Assembly: GCA_013398275.1 (NCBI GenBank)
Contig: VZSE01014404.1
Span: forward strand, 1 to 64,000
From: Promerops cafer
Lineage: Eukaryota > Chordata > Aves > Passeriformes > Nectariniidae
Reading direction: 5' to 3'
Length of the DNA: 64,000 nt
Every line of letters begins with the position of its first letter. Position 1 is the stretch's first letter. The position numbers and the translations under genes were made by a program. Below the pieces are notes generated by a model that saw nothing but the letters and a program-made list of their open reading frames with translations, was not told the origin of the DNA and ran no database searches. This document shows positions 22,421-34,766 of the stretch, in pieces.

Positions 22421-25400
22421 CCATGGTTAGTCGTCTTCCAGACGGCTAGGTGATGACTGACTCTTTAAATTCTGAGCCCTATCTCTCTGACCTGTCATGC
22501 ATTGTTTGCCTGCTCCTGTTCGCTACACTCCCTGGAGACACTTAAATCTCCTTCGGATGCTCCTAGCAATGCCCCCTTGCCTGGTTGGCTCCCAAGGGCT
22601 GCCAGGTCCTGATGGAACTGACTGTGTGTGTCCTTGAGCTCAGGAACCCTCACTTCAGTTAATAATCAGCTGGCTTCAGTTAACTTAGTTAAGTGTTCTG
22701 TATTTCCAAAGGATGAGTGGTTTTAAGAGAAAAAGTTTAGGGAGCTCACAAACAAGGGGTAGATTGTGGATATGATGGTGCCAGGGGAGATGTCAAACAG
22801 CTGGTACCTCCCTGAGCTGGGCCATGCTGGGATGCAGTTTTCCAGCACTGAGTGATGAAGTTTGGGGTTGAGAGTTTCTGTGACACCAGTTTGGAAGATA
22901 GACACAGTGCTTAAGTCTACTTCTTTTTATCTGCCCCGTGTCCTCTCTGTGAGGAGAGCATCTCCTCCTAGCTGTGATTGTGCTATCTAGACTATCTTGT
23001 TTTCTCCTGTTAAAAATAAGAACAAAATCTTCATGCTCACTGTTGTTGTTGTGTTAGATACCCATGTAAACCAAGAGAGCATTTGAGAGCGGCAGAAAGT
23101 GCCTATTGCAAAGTACTGTCTGATCCCTTCCCACCACAGAGACACAAAACAGGCTGGTTACTTGTGATATTGCCTCAGATCAGGATGGTTAAACAGATGC
23201 AAGTAATGTAAAATATATGGGAGTTCCTTATAATCACTTTAGGAATACAGGAGTTTGTTTGTTTTTTAAGTAATGCTATTAGCTACAGGTCCCATTGTAC
23301 CATAGCAACTTAGCTGTGTCGAAGATGTGATTAAGCCTCAGCTATGGGACTCAAGTAAAACTAGCAGACCACATTAGTAATATAATTTGTGACTGTACAG
23401 CAGCCATTTCCAGCTTTTTTTCTTTGCAAGGCTTTGCTGCAGATTTGGTTTTCATTCCTCACTCCTGTTCATTGAAGGGACACATGGGATTAAAAATCAG
23501 TACTTAAAATTCATATTGGTTGGAATTTAGAAATTAAGAAGCTTGACTTTTTTATGAAGAACTTTGACTCTTTGCATTAATATTTGAATTATGGCTGATG
23601 GCAAAGCTGAGTTGGGGCCAGATACGTTCTGATTTCCTATGAGTCTTGGTTTCTGAGGCCTTTGGTGTATATAGAATTTGCCCTCCACATAAACTCCATG
23701 CATGAAAAGCTGACCTTAAGACTTGGCCTCCACTGAATTTATATGTGATTCAAGAGAAGGTTTTTCAGAATCACATAAGGTAGGAAGGGCCTTCTTCCCT
23801 CTTTCTCTTTTTCTCTTTTCAGTGGAAATGAGGTCCTAAACAGTGTGTTTTCCCAGATCTCTCAAAGGAATCCTAGTCCTGTTTGGGACCAAAATGTTCT
23901 GTCTAATATTTAAATAGCTTTTTAATTTTACCATTTTTGTTTAAAATATTTCTGTGCATTCTAGCTGGTTTAAATACACCAGTGCCGATCCACTAAGCAT
24001 GGCGAACACTAGATTCATGGATGAAATTAGTCCATTCAGGTAATTTTTCTAGAACAAGTAGTATTTTCTATTTAGCCATATATATCCCTTTAAGACTCCC
24101 AGTTTTACGCTTGCTGCCTTATCAAGAAGCTGGGTTTGTGATTTGCATTCTTGATCATGAAGAATTGTGTGATTTTTATTTAGCAGATTGAGACAAGTCA
24201 TGAAGAAAAAATGGGAGCAGCATTACTTAGCCCCATGTCTCTTTTCCTTCAGTTCCACAAGTGCTAAATTATGGTTTTAAATGAATTGTTGAAATTACAG
24301 GACCTTCTAAAGATCTGGCTGCATCCCAAAATGGCCTATTGAAAAACGCCTCTAAAGTTGTAGCCGTGCCAAGGAACCTTCTGCAGACAAAGGTCTTGAG
24401 GTATTAGTAATTGCTTATTTGCAAGGACAGCTTAGTATCTCTCACTGACAGATCCTTTGGAAGTGCAGACAGGGATATATGTGTGCCCTGCTCTCTCTTA
24501 GCTACAGTCTGCAGTGAGGTCAGACTGCACCCAGTCAGACCTGTGACTTGGGCAACACTTCAGAGGAACTGAGCCTAGAACTGGCTTGGATCCTGGCTGG
24601 TTCAATCTAGAAAATGACACATGCGGGTGGGTGATCCTTGATGAACTGACAGTTCTGACCATCTACAAAGATCCATGAAGCACAGGAATACCCCAGTGTG
24701 TGCTGTAGCTGCTGTGGGGCTCCTGAGTCTTGGAGCAGCTATAGACCAGCCTGAGAAGGTCCTTTGTGTTTCAGGAATGCTGGCCTGATCTAAAACATGC
24801 TTCAAAAAGCACTCCTGGCAATGCAAGAAGAGAAACAGCTTCTCACTTTCTAGTTTTGATTGCTTTGGTGTTTATGTTTGTTGGGAACAACAGGCTATGT
24901 ATTCTGGCTGGGTGTATATCACTGCAGATGACATAGTGCTACATTTGATATGAACCTCGGCAAAGGCTATAAATTTTAAATGGAGGAAGTATTCATCTTC
25001 AGTTCAAAAGTGCCAAAACTGCAAGCGCACTGCAAGCACCAGCTCACAAGTGTGCACACAAACACCTCCAGTGCTTGTAAAAGCCCAAGAGAAGGCATTT
25101 TGAATCATTTTGCTTAATTCTTTTTAAAAAGAGTTATTTAGGCAGTGTCTTATGAGAACACACAAGCTTAATGTGTTGCTGCACATAGTCAGTGTGCAGT
25201 TCACAACTGCACAGGTTTGATATGAGCATTGTATTTATCTTTGCTAGAAAGGATACCCTGGATAATTTTCAAGTGCCACAGCCACTTGATCTTCTCACTC
25301 ATGAAGACGAAATGTGGTAGCAAGGCTTAGCTATGCTGCATTGTATGTGTGTGCATGAGCCTACACACAGAGTTTGGTGGCTGGTAATGAACATTCCAGG

Positions 25401-26935
25401 GTCAGATTTTGATGCCAGCATAAGCAGTCTCTATAGAAGCCCCAAACCATTACAAGATTCTGGTTAAACTTTAAACAATTAACTTCCTTTAGTTTGTTTC
25501 CTTTATGCTTCAAAAAGTTTCTAGGCATGAGTACTGGCAGAATCGGAAGAAGAAAAGTAATCTAATTTTCAAAATATTGAAGTCATATCACTGCTACTTT
25601 CTAATTTGTTTTTCAAATTAATAATTCCCATGGCAGCCAGGAGAAAGAAAAAGGCAGGAAGGGATTGTGTGCTGGTGGTAAAGTGGACCTACGCAAAGCT
25701 GCTGTGTATCAACTGTGTTTTCAAATCCCTCAGATCATGTGAGTTATATTTGACAGATTCTGCCAACTACATCCTGTGATGTCTGGGAGTGAGGGCAGTC
25801 TGGCAGTAGCTTTTGGAAAAATGTTAATCCTCATTAGTAAGATAAAGCTGTCAGAGAAACCCAAAGACATCTATGGAAACAAATAATGATTCAATAAGCA
25901 AAACTAGTTTTCTAGTCCCAGGGAAAGATAAGAGAGGCATGGTTTTGAGAGCTGCATTTGAGCAGCCAGATGAATGAGGCACGAGAGAAGTGCAATGACT
26001 TGGTGAACTGAATATTCTGGAGGACTTAAAATGATAGGAATTATTTCTGAAATGTTTGCTCAAAATACCAATTTATCAAAGATAATATTTGTGGCATACC
26101 GGGCCCTGACATATGTAACTATATACCTAATACAGTGGCAAAAATGCTGATGTTTCTCATATTGTATATTAGCTGGGTATGTGGAGTAGCGAGAATGAGT
26201 AGTCTGAATGTGTTACAGAAAAGGATTAGTTTATTGTATTTTATTTTGAGAGTTGAATTGTTTAATAAAATGCAATAGCAGATTACTAGTAATTGGCTCG
26301 AGAGAGCAGGCAGTAAGAACAAGAATCATTTAATGCATGGCATTAGCAAGTTGCATTAAAGTAGCTGCCTCTCTGGTGTGTTCTCAAGAATTTTGCGGCC
26401 AACAGGCTCACTGGGAAATCATTCCTTATTGGTTTAATGTCTTCTCACAAGGATAGGATTTATTTCCCTGATTTCTGCCTTTTAATATACTTTAATTGAG
26501 CACAGAGTTGTTGTTTGGTGTTTTGTTTTTTGGTTTTTGTTTTCCTTGAATGTGTGTGACTGCGTATGTTGGAGTGAGTGCTTTCTGTGTTAGTGAAAAG
26601 CACCTAACATCCTTCAAGCTGGCAACAAGCTCATGCTTGTTTTGGGAATGCCTGTAAGCCCTAACCACATATCAGGATCCACTGTAAAAACTGAAGGTAT
26701 CCACACCTGTGCAGCCCAGATATAGCAGAAAAAAAGATACCCTTGTGCCTTCACTATTCTCAACTGAAATAATTAATTGAAGTAATGAGAGTGCTTGTTT
26801 CTCTGTTCTCACCTTCCAGTGCTGTGCTATCCTGCTGTATTCCACAGCTAAAAGCAAGAAGAAATCCCCAGAGCTATGTAGGTTCTTTTCTTAAAACTTG
26901 TATTGTGGAATAAGGATCAAGTAGTTGCAGCTCTT
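22421..26935. other. Single-copy-looking DNA, no gene recognised
   Basis: About 4.5 kb of AT-leaning sequence contains no recognised exon. The only hint of a repeat is a very short CR1-like end near 23762. A (TTTG)-rich patch lies around 26508-26545. Confidence 0.5.
23762..23793 (-). repeat. Possible short CR1 3'-end relic
   Basis: The plus strand has CAGAATCACATAAGGTAGGA followed by AGGGCC, resembling the complement of a CR1 3' terminus. The match is only about 30 bp long, so this is tentative. Confidence 0.35.
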
Positions 26936-27170
26936 GAAGGTCATCCAGGCCAGCCACTGTTTAAAGCTGTGCCAGCTGCTTCAGGTTATTGGGGGTTGTA
27001 TTCAATTGGGCTTTGAGTATCCCCAACAATGTAGACTCCACAGTTTCTCTGGGGAGGCTGTACCAGTGTTTGGCTCCACTCACACTGGAAACCTTTTTGC
27101 TGATATGTAATTGCAATTTCCTGTGTTGAAATTAATGTCTTGCCCTTCTATCTGCCACTAAGTGACTGAC
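26936..27170 (-). mobile_element. CR1 LINE fragment, old and diverged
   Basis: The plus strand carries diverged antisense CR1 blocks in the right order: a ...GGGCTTTGAGTATCCCCAACA... block, then GACTCCACAGTTTCTCTGGG, GTACCAGTGTTTGGCTCCAC and AATTTCCTGTGTTGAAATTA. The terminal octamers are not preserved. It is more diverged than the copies at 2164 or 14877. Confidence 0.75.
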
Positions 27171-28407
27171 TACACCTTCGCATTCCTTTGGGGCAGCAAG
27201 AAAACCTCCCTTTTGCCTACGATTTCTAAGGCAAGCTCCAGTTTGCTGTCATTATTGTAGGCAGTAGTGAGAAGGGAGGGATGTGATTGTTTGAGTTGTA
27301 GGTACCCTGTGTGGAACCTGCTGCTGCACAAGGTCATTTTGTGCAGACCAAGTTTGATTTTCCCCAGCAGCCTGGCTTAAACTTGTTGGCCTCAGGCAGC
27401 ACGTACTGGAAGGCTGGAACTTTTGGAGATAGGAGAAGCTTTTTCCCTTTTGGAAAAAGGATACCCCTTCTGGGTTATCTTGAGCCCTAGAACTGAGCTT
27501 TTTAAAACTGGCAGTTGTGAAGGATTCCTGTGCCACTTTTTGCAGGAAGAAGGGAGGGAAAGAAGGGAGGGAAAGAAGGGATTAACCGTCGTTGCTGGCA
27601 TACTTTGCTTTTTTGGTAATGAGTAATTACTACCTAAGCAGGGCTCTTCGTACAAGCTTCTTTCTTAAGCATTTAATGAATCCTCACTGTGCATTGTGGT
27701 GAGGATTCTTCTTTTCATTCTATGCACAATGAGCAAATTTTAGGTAAAAATCCCAATAGTTCTTGCATTCTGCCTGTTGAAACACCCCTGTGCTGTTCAA
27801 GCAGGTTTGGAATACACTGTCTTATGTCCCAGGCTGCTGCTCACTGATGAGGTAGCCTCAGAATCGATGAGGAGGAATCTTGGCACCTGGTTTGCAAAAA
27901 CAACTCGGTATATTTATTTGCTAGTTTATTATTATTTGAAAAGTAAGACATTTTCTGCAGTTAATTTTCTGCATTCAGGGAAAGGGTTCCTAGGGAGTAC
28001 AGTTATCTGCAGAACTAGCTGCTACAAATTCTCCTCAGACAGTTCTGTTTGGTAATTTCTTCAAAATCTATTTTTCTTGTGGTAATTAAATACATTGTAC
28101 TTGTAAAGACATTTTTGAGTATGTTCCATCTTGCTAACAGATCCATACGGTCAGTCAGTGTTGCTGTGGGACTGTCTGCACTACAACAGAAGGAAGGCTG
28201 ATTCCCGAGGGATGAAAGTTTGGTTTCAAATGCCCAGAATTCCAGTTCTGAGAGCAAAGGACCATCCAGGACATGAGGTCTGGTCTAACATACTGCTTTT
28301 ATTGCCAATTAGAGAACTCATTTCCTCTGTCAGAGCATTGCTTTTGGTTTAGCCCCTTAAAGGGAGGATATAATCCCCTAAAATTAAGGGTGTAATTTTA
28401 GTTATTC
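27171..28407. other. Non-coding DNA with a purine microsatellite
   Basis: No gene is recognised. A GGGA/GAAA-type purine tract lies at 27544-27580. Confidence 0.5.
27544..27580. repeat. Purine-rich microsatellite (AAGAAGGGAGGG)n
   Basis: About three imperfect copies of an AGAAGGGAGGGA-like unit lie in tandem. Confidence 0.8.
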
Positions 28408-28412
28408 CCAAC

Positions 28413-29799
28413 TGTCATGGTTTGACGCTGGCCCAATGCCAGTGCCCCCATGAAAATATATTTTCTTCAACTAACTGCTGTGAGATGCAACCAGGAACAG
28501 AGCAGAGCAGGCTCAAGCCTAGAAAGAGAGGGAAAAAACTTTATTAACCTACACTAAAATAACAGAAACACACAGGAAACAGAATGAAAACCTTCCAAAC
28601 ATTCCTCCTCCTCCCAGCCAATTTCCACCAAACTACAGTGAGACAAAACCTTGGATTCCTGATCAAGTTACCACCACTCAGATAATAAATTCTCAGTCCA
28701 TCAGGGGAGAGAGGAGTCTCTCTTGTACCATAGTCCTCCCCGCAAAACACAGTTGAAACCTCCCATGTTTCCACGTCACACACGGCACCGCCCGGAGAAA
28801 ATCTGCCATCGTGACATCTTGCTTCCATGTACAGTGCTCTCACCACCATCCATGGACTGAAACTGCTCATAGGGTTCTTCAAGGATGCTTTGCCAAGTGC
28901 CAAAAATGAACCATGTCTCATTTTTGGGACAACAGTCCCCCCCATTTTCTCATCCCCTGGGGCCGAGGGTCTCAAGAACAGAGCTCTTCTCCCTGAAGAC
29001 AGAGGGCATCACCACACCCTCTTCATCTTCCCCTGTTCACTCCACTTCTTTATATGGTGTCATTACTGCAGGTCACTCTCTTGGTTCAAGCCATCACATC
29101 CACTTAAATGCAGTCTCACGTATTACAAGCTACTTGGTTCAGTCTATGGCTATCCAAGAAAATGTCCAGCCAAAAGACACTCCAGCATCTCCTCCCACCT
29201 CGGATTCTTCCCATCTTCCTCTAAGATCTCAGGTCCCAGACTGTCTCTCTTCTCTTTCAAACCACCAGCCAGGAGAACTAATGTTTCATAGAGTTTCCTT
29301 CACCCAAGAAAGGGTTAAAAGTCTGAGCTCCGCTGCCCTCAGGAGACTGAAATCTCATGGTGGCCAACTCCCATGACTGGGCACTTTCCCTACCCCCCCG
29401 CCTCCTCTGCCGGCACAGACTCACTCTCTCTCTCTCCCTCTGGGTGGAGGGAACAAAAGACATCTCGGTGTTTCTCCACCCCTCCGTCCTGCAGGGGCTG
29501 GCCCTGTTCCATGCCCTTCCACCTTCTCTCTCTCTCCCTTCAGGGCTCCGGCCTACCTCAGCCTGGGCCTCCATGGCTTCCCCTCCCCCACCCAGCCTTG
29601 GCAGGAGGGAAGATGTGCACTCTCCCGTGGCCAGAACAAAAAAGAACTGAACTCTGGGAATTCTCTGTTTTAAACCCGGTGTGTTCTCATAGGCGCTCCA
29701 TGTCCTCAGTGGTCACACCAGGTGTCAATATTCAAATCTGACCACTGATTGGTTTGACTAAAACTTCCCAAAAAACTCACTTCCTCTCAATCCAAGACA
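28413..29799 (-). mobile_element. Solo LTR, family A copy 1 (1.39 kb)
   Basis: The plus strand begins TGTCATGGTTTGACGC and ends CTCTCAATCCAAGACA, giving TGTC...GACA ends. Flanks are CCAAC (28408-28412) and CTAAC (29800-29804), a 5-bp duplication with one transition. On the minus strand a TATA box (CCATATAAAG, 29057-29048) lies upstream of an AATAAA signal (28545-28540), so the LTR reads on the minus strand. It aligns along its whole length with 46305-47686. No gag, pol or env is attached. A 143-codon frame lies in the transcribed part (28975-28544; see findings). Confidence 0.9.
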
Positions 29800-29804
29800 C
29801 TAAC

Positions 29805-32452
29805 ATGGCATTATATCTCTGTGCAATCAATCCTTTTTCTATATAGGAATAGGGAATAAATAACCTCTACAGTTAAAGCAGTAGAACAAGGTCTTAGTTA
29901 TTTAGATATCAAAATGCAAACCCCAAATCTTCACCCCTGTCCTAATCCTTAAAAGGAGGAGTTGTGGTTTAGGATGCCTGAGACAAACTAAGAAATGTAT
30001 GCCCCAATCTTACACTCTTCTGAAACCTGTGGCAAAATTTTTACTTTCCCTAGTGGTAGAAGCTGGGAAGAGATCGATATCTTGACCTGATGATAATGAT
30101 GAGGAGGCCAAATCACTCTGGATCATAGGTCAAGGCTGGGAAGTAATGTCAGGAGACAGGTGACCTCTGGAAGCCAATATGTACAGTGGTAATACACTTA
30201 GTTTCCTGTGACAGATCATTCTTGAAGCAGTGAAGGGTCCTTCCATGTGAACTTCTGGCCCTACAGCTGGCCATAGCATTTCCCAGTTGTATTGTGTTAT
30301 GGGAAAGAACACGCTTACTCCTAAGCAAATATTTATTTTATTATTATAAGCAGAGTGGCAAAGAAGGGACAAACTGGTTTGCTTGTTGACTTTGAGGATT
30401 TTTCTGATACCAGCCTCTTCTCCCCTCTTGTTTGTGGGTAGCCTGTGGTATCAGGGTGCTAACCCTCAAGCTGCCGAGTGCTAAGTACATTTGATCAGTA
30501 TCATTAGCAGCCCCAAGTAATTGATTATCATCCATAGCTGAATGTTCAGAGGAAGCACACAGCCAATGGCAGTCACTTAATCTGTCATGCCTGCATGTTC
30601 TTGTCCTCTTGAGATCTATCAGCTGTGTAGCCTCTGACCCCATCAGCAAAATCACTGATGGCTGCCTTGTATTTACTGTGTACCCATTATGTCACCTATA
30701 TTAACCAGCTGAACTGGCTGCAGTGACCATGGAAGAAGGATTTACAGCAGCAATGGTGGTTTGTAGGTCTTATTTTAGTCTTCCTTTTTCATCCATATCT
30801 AAGCATGGATTTTTGTGGGAAGGGGGGGTATGTCTTTAAATGTACACTGTTCAATTATTTTTCTGGTGTTAGTATTAATTGCAAGACTCAAAATAAGTTG
30901 ATTAGGATAAGACCTCACAGGGATGTTTATAATTCAGATTTTGGAGATGTGACTAATGAATAACAACCACAGCTAATCAGTTCTCAAAACTGATGGTAAT
31001 GAGCAGAAAAGGGGGAGAAAGCCAACCTGGATCACTGCTAATGCACTGCAGTGGAAGATGGCAAGGTGTCTTAACATGATTCTGATGGAATTCTTGATTA
31101 TTCACAGGAAAAGCCATTTTTTTAAAGCAGAGCTAGAAGATAAATTTTAAATAACCAGTAGTCAATTACAGCCCTTAGAGTCGTATTTAATTGTTTGAAC
31201 TGTTCAGAGACTTGAGAATTCTTATGGCATCTTTGGGCTTTTTATTTATAAATCGAGTTTTTTCTGCATTCATAACTGCTACAGGAATGACAGCACTGAA
31301 CACTGGAGTCCTTTATTCACAGAACTGGCACCATAAGGGCATTGACAGTAGGTTTTCTCTGTGTTTCCAAGATTTTTCACCTTGATCAAGGTCATTTCTT
31401 AAAGATGAGATGATGTAGTAAGTCTCTTGCTATAGTCTGGCCAGTCTTCTGCCTGTGCACGTGTTTGCTTAATCATGTAGTGAATTTGCTGTCCTGAATA
31501 AGAAAGAACTTGAAATGTATCAGAAGCTTCTGAACTGGAACTTCAGTCAGGAATGATCCTGATCCACACAGGAATTGGTATAGTGTTAGTCTTGGAAAAT
31601 GCCTTTCAAATCATAGGCAGACATCTTCAATTCAAATCTCCCCGTTTCTGCCCTGCACCACATCCTTGTAAGGAGAGAATTTCCTACCAGGTCTTCAGGT
31701 CATACATTTTAGTTTTGGGATTTTTTTACACTGAAGGACACATTTGTTGTCAAAGAGCATTCTCTGCAGTTGAACAAATAACTCCACTTACACCAGTGAG
31801 ACTGCTTGTGGAAGGAGGGCAAGAGAAGAAACTGTCCTTGGCTGGTGAGGCACTTGTACACAGTTCAGTGCACTCAGGGAGGCTCTGCAGATGCCTGCTG
31901 CCTTTAAAAAAAACAACAAAAAACAATGACCAAACACAATTTCAAGATCTCAGTTTTGTCATTTGACACAGAGCTGACTGCTGGTTTGTGTCATTTGTCT
32001 TTAAATAATACCATAAAACCCAACTCAGTGTGACCACGAGGATGAGGTTCTTCTTTTGGCAGTAAGCAGTGTGGTTTCTAAATAAAGCTAATGGTAGAAA
32101 TTGGTTGTGTTTAATTCTTTGAATACTGGGGCAAAGAGTATGCTAAGGTCAAGGTTATTCCAGTTGCTTATGTCCAGCATGGGGCTTTGGGGAAGTGAGA
32201 CAGGCACCTCTACGCATCTCCTGCCCTTCGCTTTTTGTTCCCACTGCTTATGATTCACGAGATCTGAGTCAGGAGCAATTCAGCTGAAAACTTTCCTGTT
32301 TTAGGGGACAGTGAGTTCAAATCAGGGAGCACTCTGGTGGAGTCCATTGTACAGCTCCATGAACATTACTGCTGGCATGGGACAAGGAAGTGGAGAGACA
32401 GGGAATCTGAGAAACAGGCCCAGTATGTTGATACATGGGTGCATAGGTGTTT
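29805..32452. other. Non-coding DNA, no gene recognised
   Basis: Short minus-strand frames near 30130-30655 resemble no family I know. There are no recognised repeats and no convincing exon. Confidence 0.5.
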
Positions 32453-32741
32453 ATGCTTGTCTCAGTTTGAAAGACAGGTGTCTGCCAAGGAAGGCAGGAA
32501 CCTCCCTTGGAATGGAAAATATGAGCCCCTTCCCTCCGAATTATTATAACTTTGAAATTAAGGGGCTTTCAGGGACAGATATGGGGAAAGGAATAACAGT
32601 TCTTCACTAGTGTATGTATGTATAACAAGACAAACGAACAACCACAACAGCAGCACAACAAACAGAATAGAACCAGAAACCCAACCGCAGCCTTCTCTCG
32701 GCTGTCGGGCACTTTCCCCTTCGGTGCAGTTGCGGTCACGG

Positions 32742-32757
32742 CCAGCAGGGGCGCTGG
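32742..32757 (+). promoter_or_regulatory. CTCF-like motif, imperfect
   Basis: The sequence CCAGCAGGGGCGCTGG resembles the CTCF core CCASYAGRKGGCRS but lacks one G in the central run. It sits within the CpG-rich part of the LTR at 32458-33587. Confidence 0.35.
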
Positions 32758-32798
32758 TGGCTCCCGCCGGGCAGGGCGGGTGCGATGATTCCCCCGCG

Positions 32799-32812
32799 CC
32801 TGCAGGGGGCGC
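32799..32812 (+). promoter_or_regulatory. CTCF-like motif, strong
   Basis: CCTGCAGGGGGCGC matches the CTCF core consensus at every position but one (T for A at position 3). It lies 57 bp from, and in the same orientation as, the weaker motif at 32742. Binding is inferred from sequence only. Confidence 0.45.
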
Positions 32813-33592
32813 TGTGGCGCGAGCTCGGCCGCCTCTCGCCTTGTAATGGCAGGTGGGCTGGATGGTGAAAATGGGCTGCAGCAGGAGCCTTGGCGCAGCA
32901 GCTGGAACAGCAGGGCAAACTCACCTGTAGTAGGAAGCACGATGTAGCAGAAACTCAGAAGCTGTGGCAGGAGCTGCAGTGTGTCCCAGCAAGCATGGGG
33001 TGCAGCGCTACAGTGTAGCAAAAAAACCCTGTAGCAGTGGCAGAGAAGTGGTGGGGCTGGGCAGTGGCAGCCCAGCTCCTGAACAGGGCCGGAATAGGCT
33101 CCCTCAGAGGGGCTCGGGGTCTCGGGTCAGGGTTTTCCCTGAGGTACCTGAGTGAATGGTGAAGGTTTTTTGTTTAGTGAGGTCAGGTGTTAGTAAGATC
33201 CCAGTGCAACCTCCACTCTTATGAGCAGTGCTTCACTCACAGTGGAAGAAGACGGCAGGAGATGGAACCCCACAGTGGTGGTGAGTTCTCCTCACAGTGA
33301 CCACTTCCTATGCTGACAAGAGAGAAGGAGAGAGAGAGAGCGAGAGCGAAAGAGAAAGAAAGAGCAAGGAGCTGCGCTCAGCCCCTTCCCTCAGCCCAAT
33401 CTCGAGGTATCTCTGCCCCTCCAAGAGGAAATCCCCCAGGTAAAGAGAGTATCCAGCTGCACCCTTCCCCTGAGCCTGGCAACTTCTTTTGTCTCTCTTA
33501 AGTACTGGTCCTTATTGTCTCTAAGCAATGTATGGGAGAAAATTCCCTGAGAGAAAGAAACAAAAGGAAAAGTCCCAAACCCCAACAATGCT

Positions 33593-34338
33593 CAAGAAAA
33601 AGCAGTCAGTTTACAAAATTTTCTATCAGCAGTGACATTTTCTGCTTCATAAGCATTTTAATGTTTTCTGCAGGAAGCTGAGCCCTTTGCTGATCAAACA
33701 ACACTGAGCAACTTTCTGTGTCTCTTAAGCATTTCACATGTACGAGTATACATTTATCATCAGTCAATATATAATAGAGATGTAGAATATTCTCAAGTTA
33801 TGAGAAGTTTTGCAAAAGCCTGTAGCTTTTTACGGTTCCCTGCATTTAATAGTTACAGCTCCTTTGGATGGCAGTGGCCAATGCAACATCTCTGGTTTTG
33901 CCCAGTGTTGATGACATGATGTGGCCATTGACTCCTGCAGGAAGGTTCACAGCACCTGATGAAAGTTGTATCAGTCTTATAAGACTTCTGGGTAACCTTT
34001 TCACAGTTGTGTCAATCTTCTTTATTATTACACTCCACTAGGGTTCAGAGGCCCTGGCAACAACCCATTGGTTGGCATTGGTGCCAGTTGCAGTATAGCT
34101 TCCTTTGAGCGGGACTAACTCTTCCATAGCCTCAGCTTTAGGGTTTGCAGCAGCAGCAGCATGACGATGTGAAGACAGCTTCAGCACTGCTAGGTTCCTC
34201 ACTGGCTGAAGCTTTTCATGAGAAAAAGGCTCATTAGTCAAAAGGCTTTTGTGGATGTACATCACTTAAGTCCACATCAGTTCCTGGACTGTGCTTGCTA
34301 TGAATCAGTCACTGGGCCAGTGCTTTCTATGAAGACAT
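33593..34338. other. DNA between two LTRs, no gene recognised
   Basis: The minus strand has a 75-codon frame (34265-34038) with an alanine run from a CAG-type trinucleotide stretch. It resembles nothing I recognise and is probably fortuitous. Confidence 0.45.
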
Positions 34339-34447
34339 GCGTGTTACAGTCCGGCTTAAGTTGTTAGAAATGCCTATGCCCTTATTAAGGTGCAAACGAG
34401 ACCATATGCCAAAGTCAATAGTACGGGTTTTATTTAGTAGTAAATAT

Positions 34448-34448
<1 letters not shown>

Positions 34449-34479
<31 letters not shown>

Positions 34480-34480
34480 A
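34449..34480. repeat. (GA)n microsatellite
   Basis: This is a nearly pure AG dinucleotide tract inside the outer LTR, continued by an impure purine-rich stretch to about 34530. Confidence 0.9.
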
Positions 34481-34766
34481 GAAGGAAGAGAAAGAAAGGT
34501 GGGGGTCAGAAAGAGAGTGACAGAGACAGAATAAAGAAAATATCACCATAGATTCCACTGGCATCCCAATGATCCTCTCCAGCTGGTCATCTTGGTGGTG
34601 AGGGTCTCCTGAGAAGCATAGAATGGATTAATACATGCTCAAGCCAGGTGGGAATGCCCAGGTACCTCCCTGGGGGGCGGGGGGAAGAGAAGGGAGGAAG
34701 GCAGTTTAACGGAGTCTCTTGCAGCAGACTCTGGATCTTTTGCATCACTTTGCATCATGTGCAGTT

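Larger units (their letters stand above)
32458..33587 (-). mobile_element. Solo LTR (TSD ATGCT) with CpG-rich block
   Basis: The 1130-bp block begins TGTCTCAGTTTGAAAGACAG and ends AAACCCCAACA on the plus strand. A perfect 5-bp duplication, ATGCT, lies at 32453-32457 and 33588-33592. Orientation follows from its first 150 bp, which match the 3' end of the minus-strand LTR at 43333-44057. The poly(A) signal found there is changed in this copy (GTTCTTCACTAG instead of GTTCTTTATTAG). A (GA)n tract lies at 33321-33366, and a CpG-rich block at 32690-32840 carries two CTCF-like motifs. The upstream two-thirds do not resemble the 43333 copy, so the LTR is a mosaic. Confidence 0.88.

Noticed and set aside
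28827..29741. Plus-strand open frames of 97-163 codons inside the LTR at 28413-29799
   Set aside because: They lie antisense to the LTR's own TATA and poly(A) signals, overlap in several frames, are proline/serine-rich from pyrimidine-rich sequence, and are not kept as one frame in copy 2.
34038..34265. 75-codon minus-strand frame with an alanine run, considered as a retrocopy
   Set aside because: It has no similarity I can name, no A-tail and no target duplication; the alanines come from a short trinucleotide stretch.
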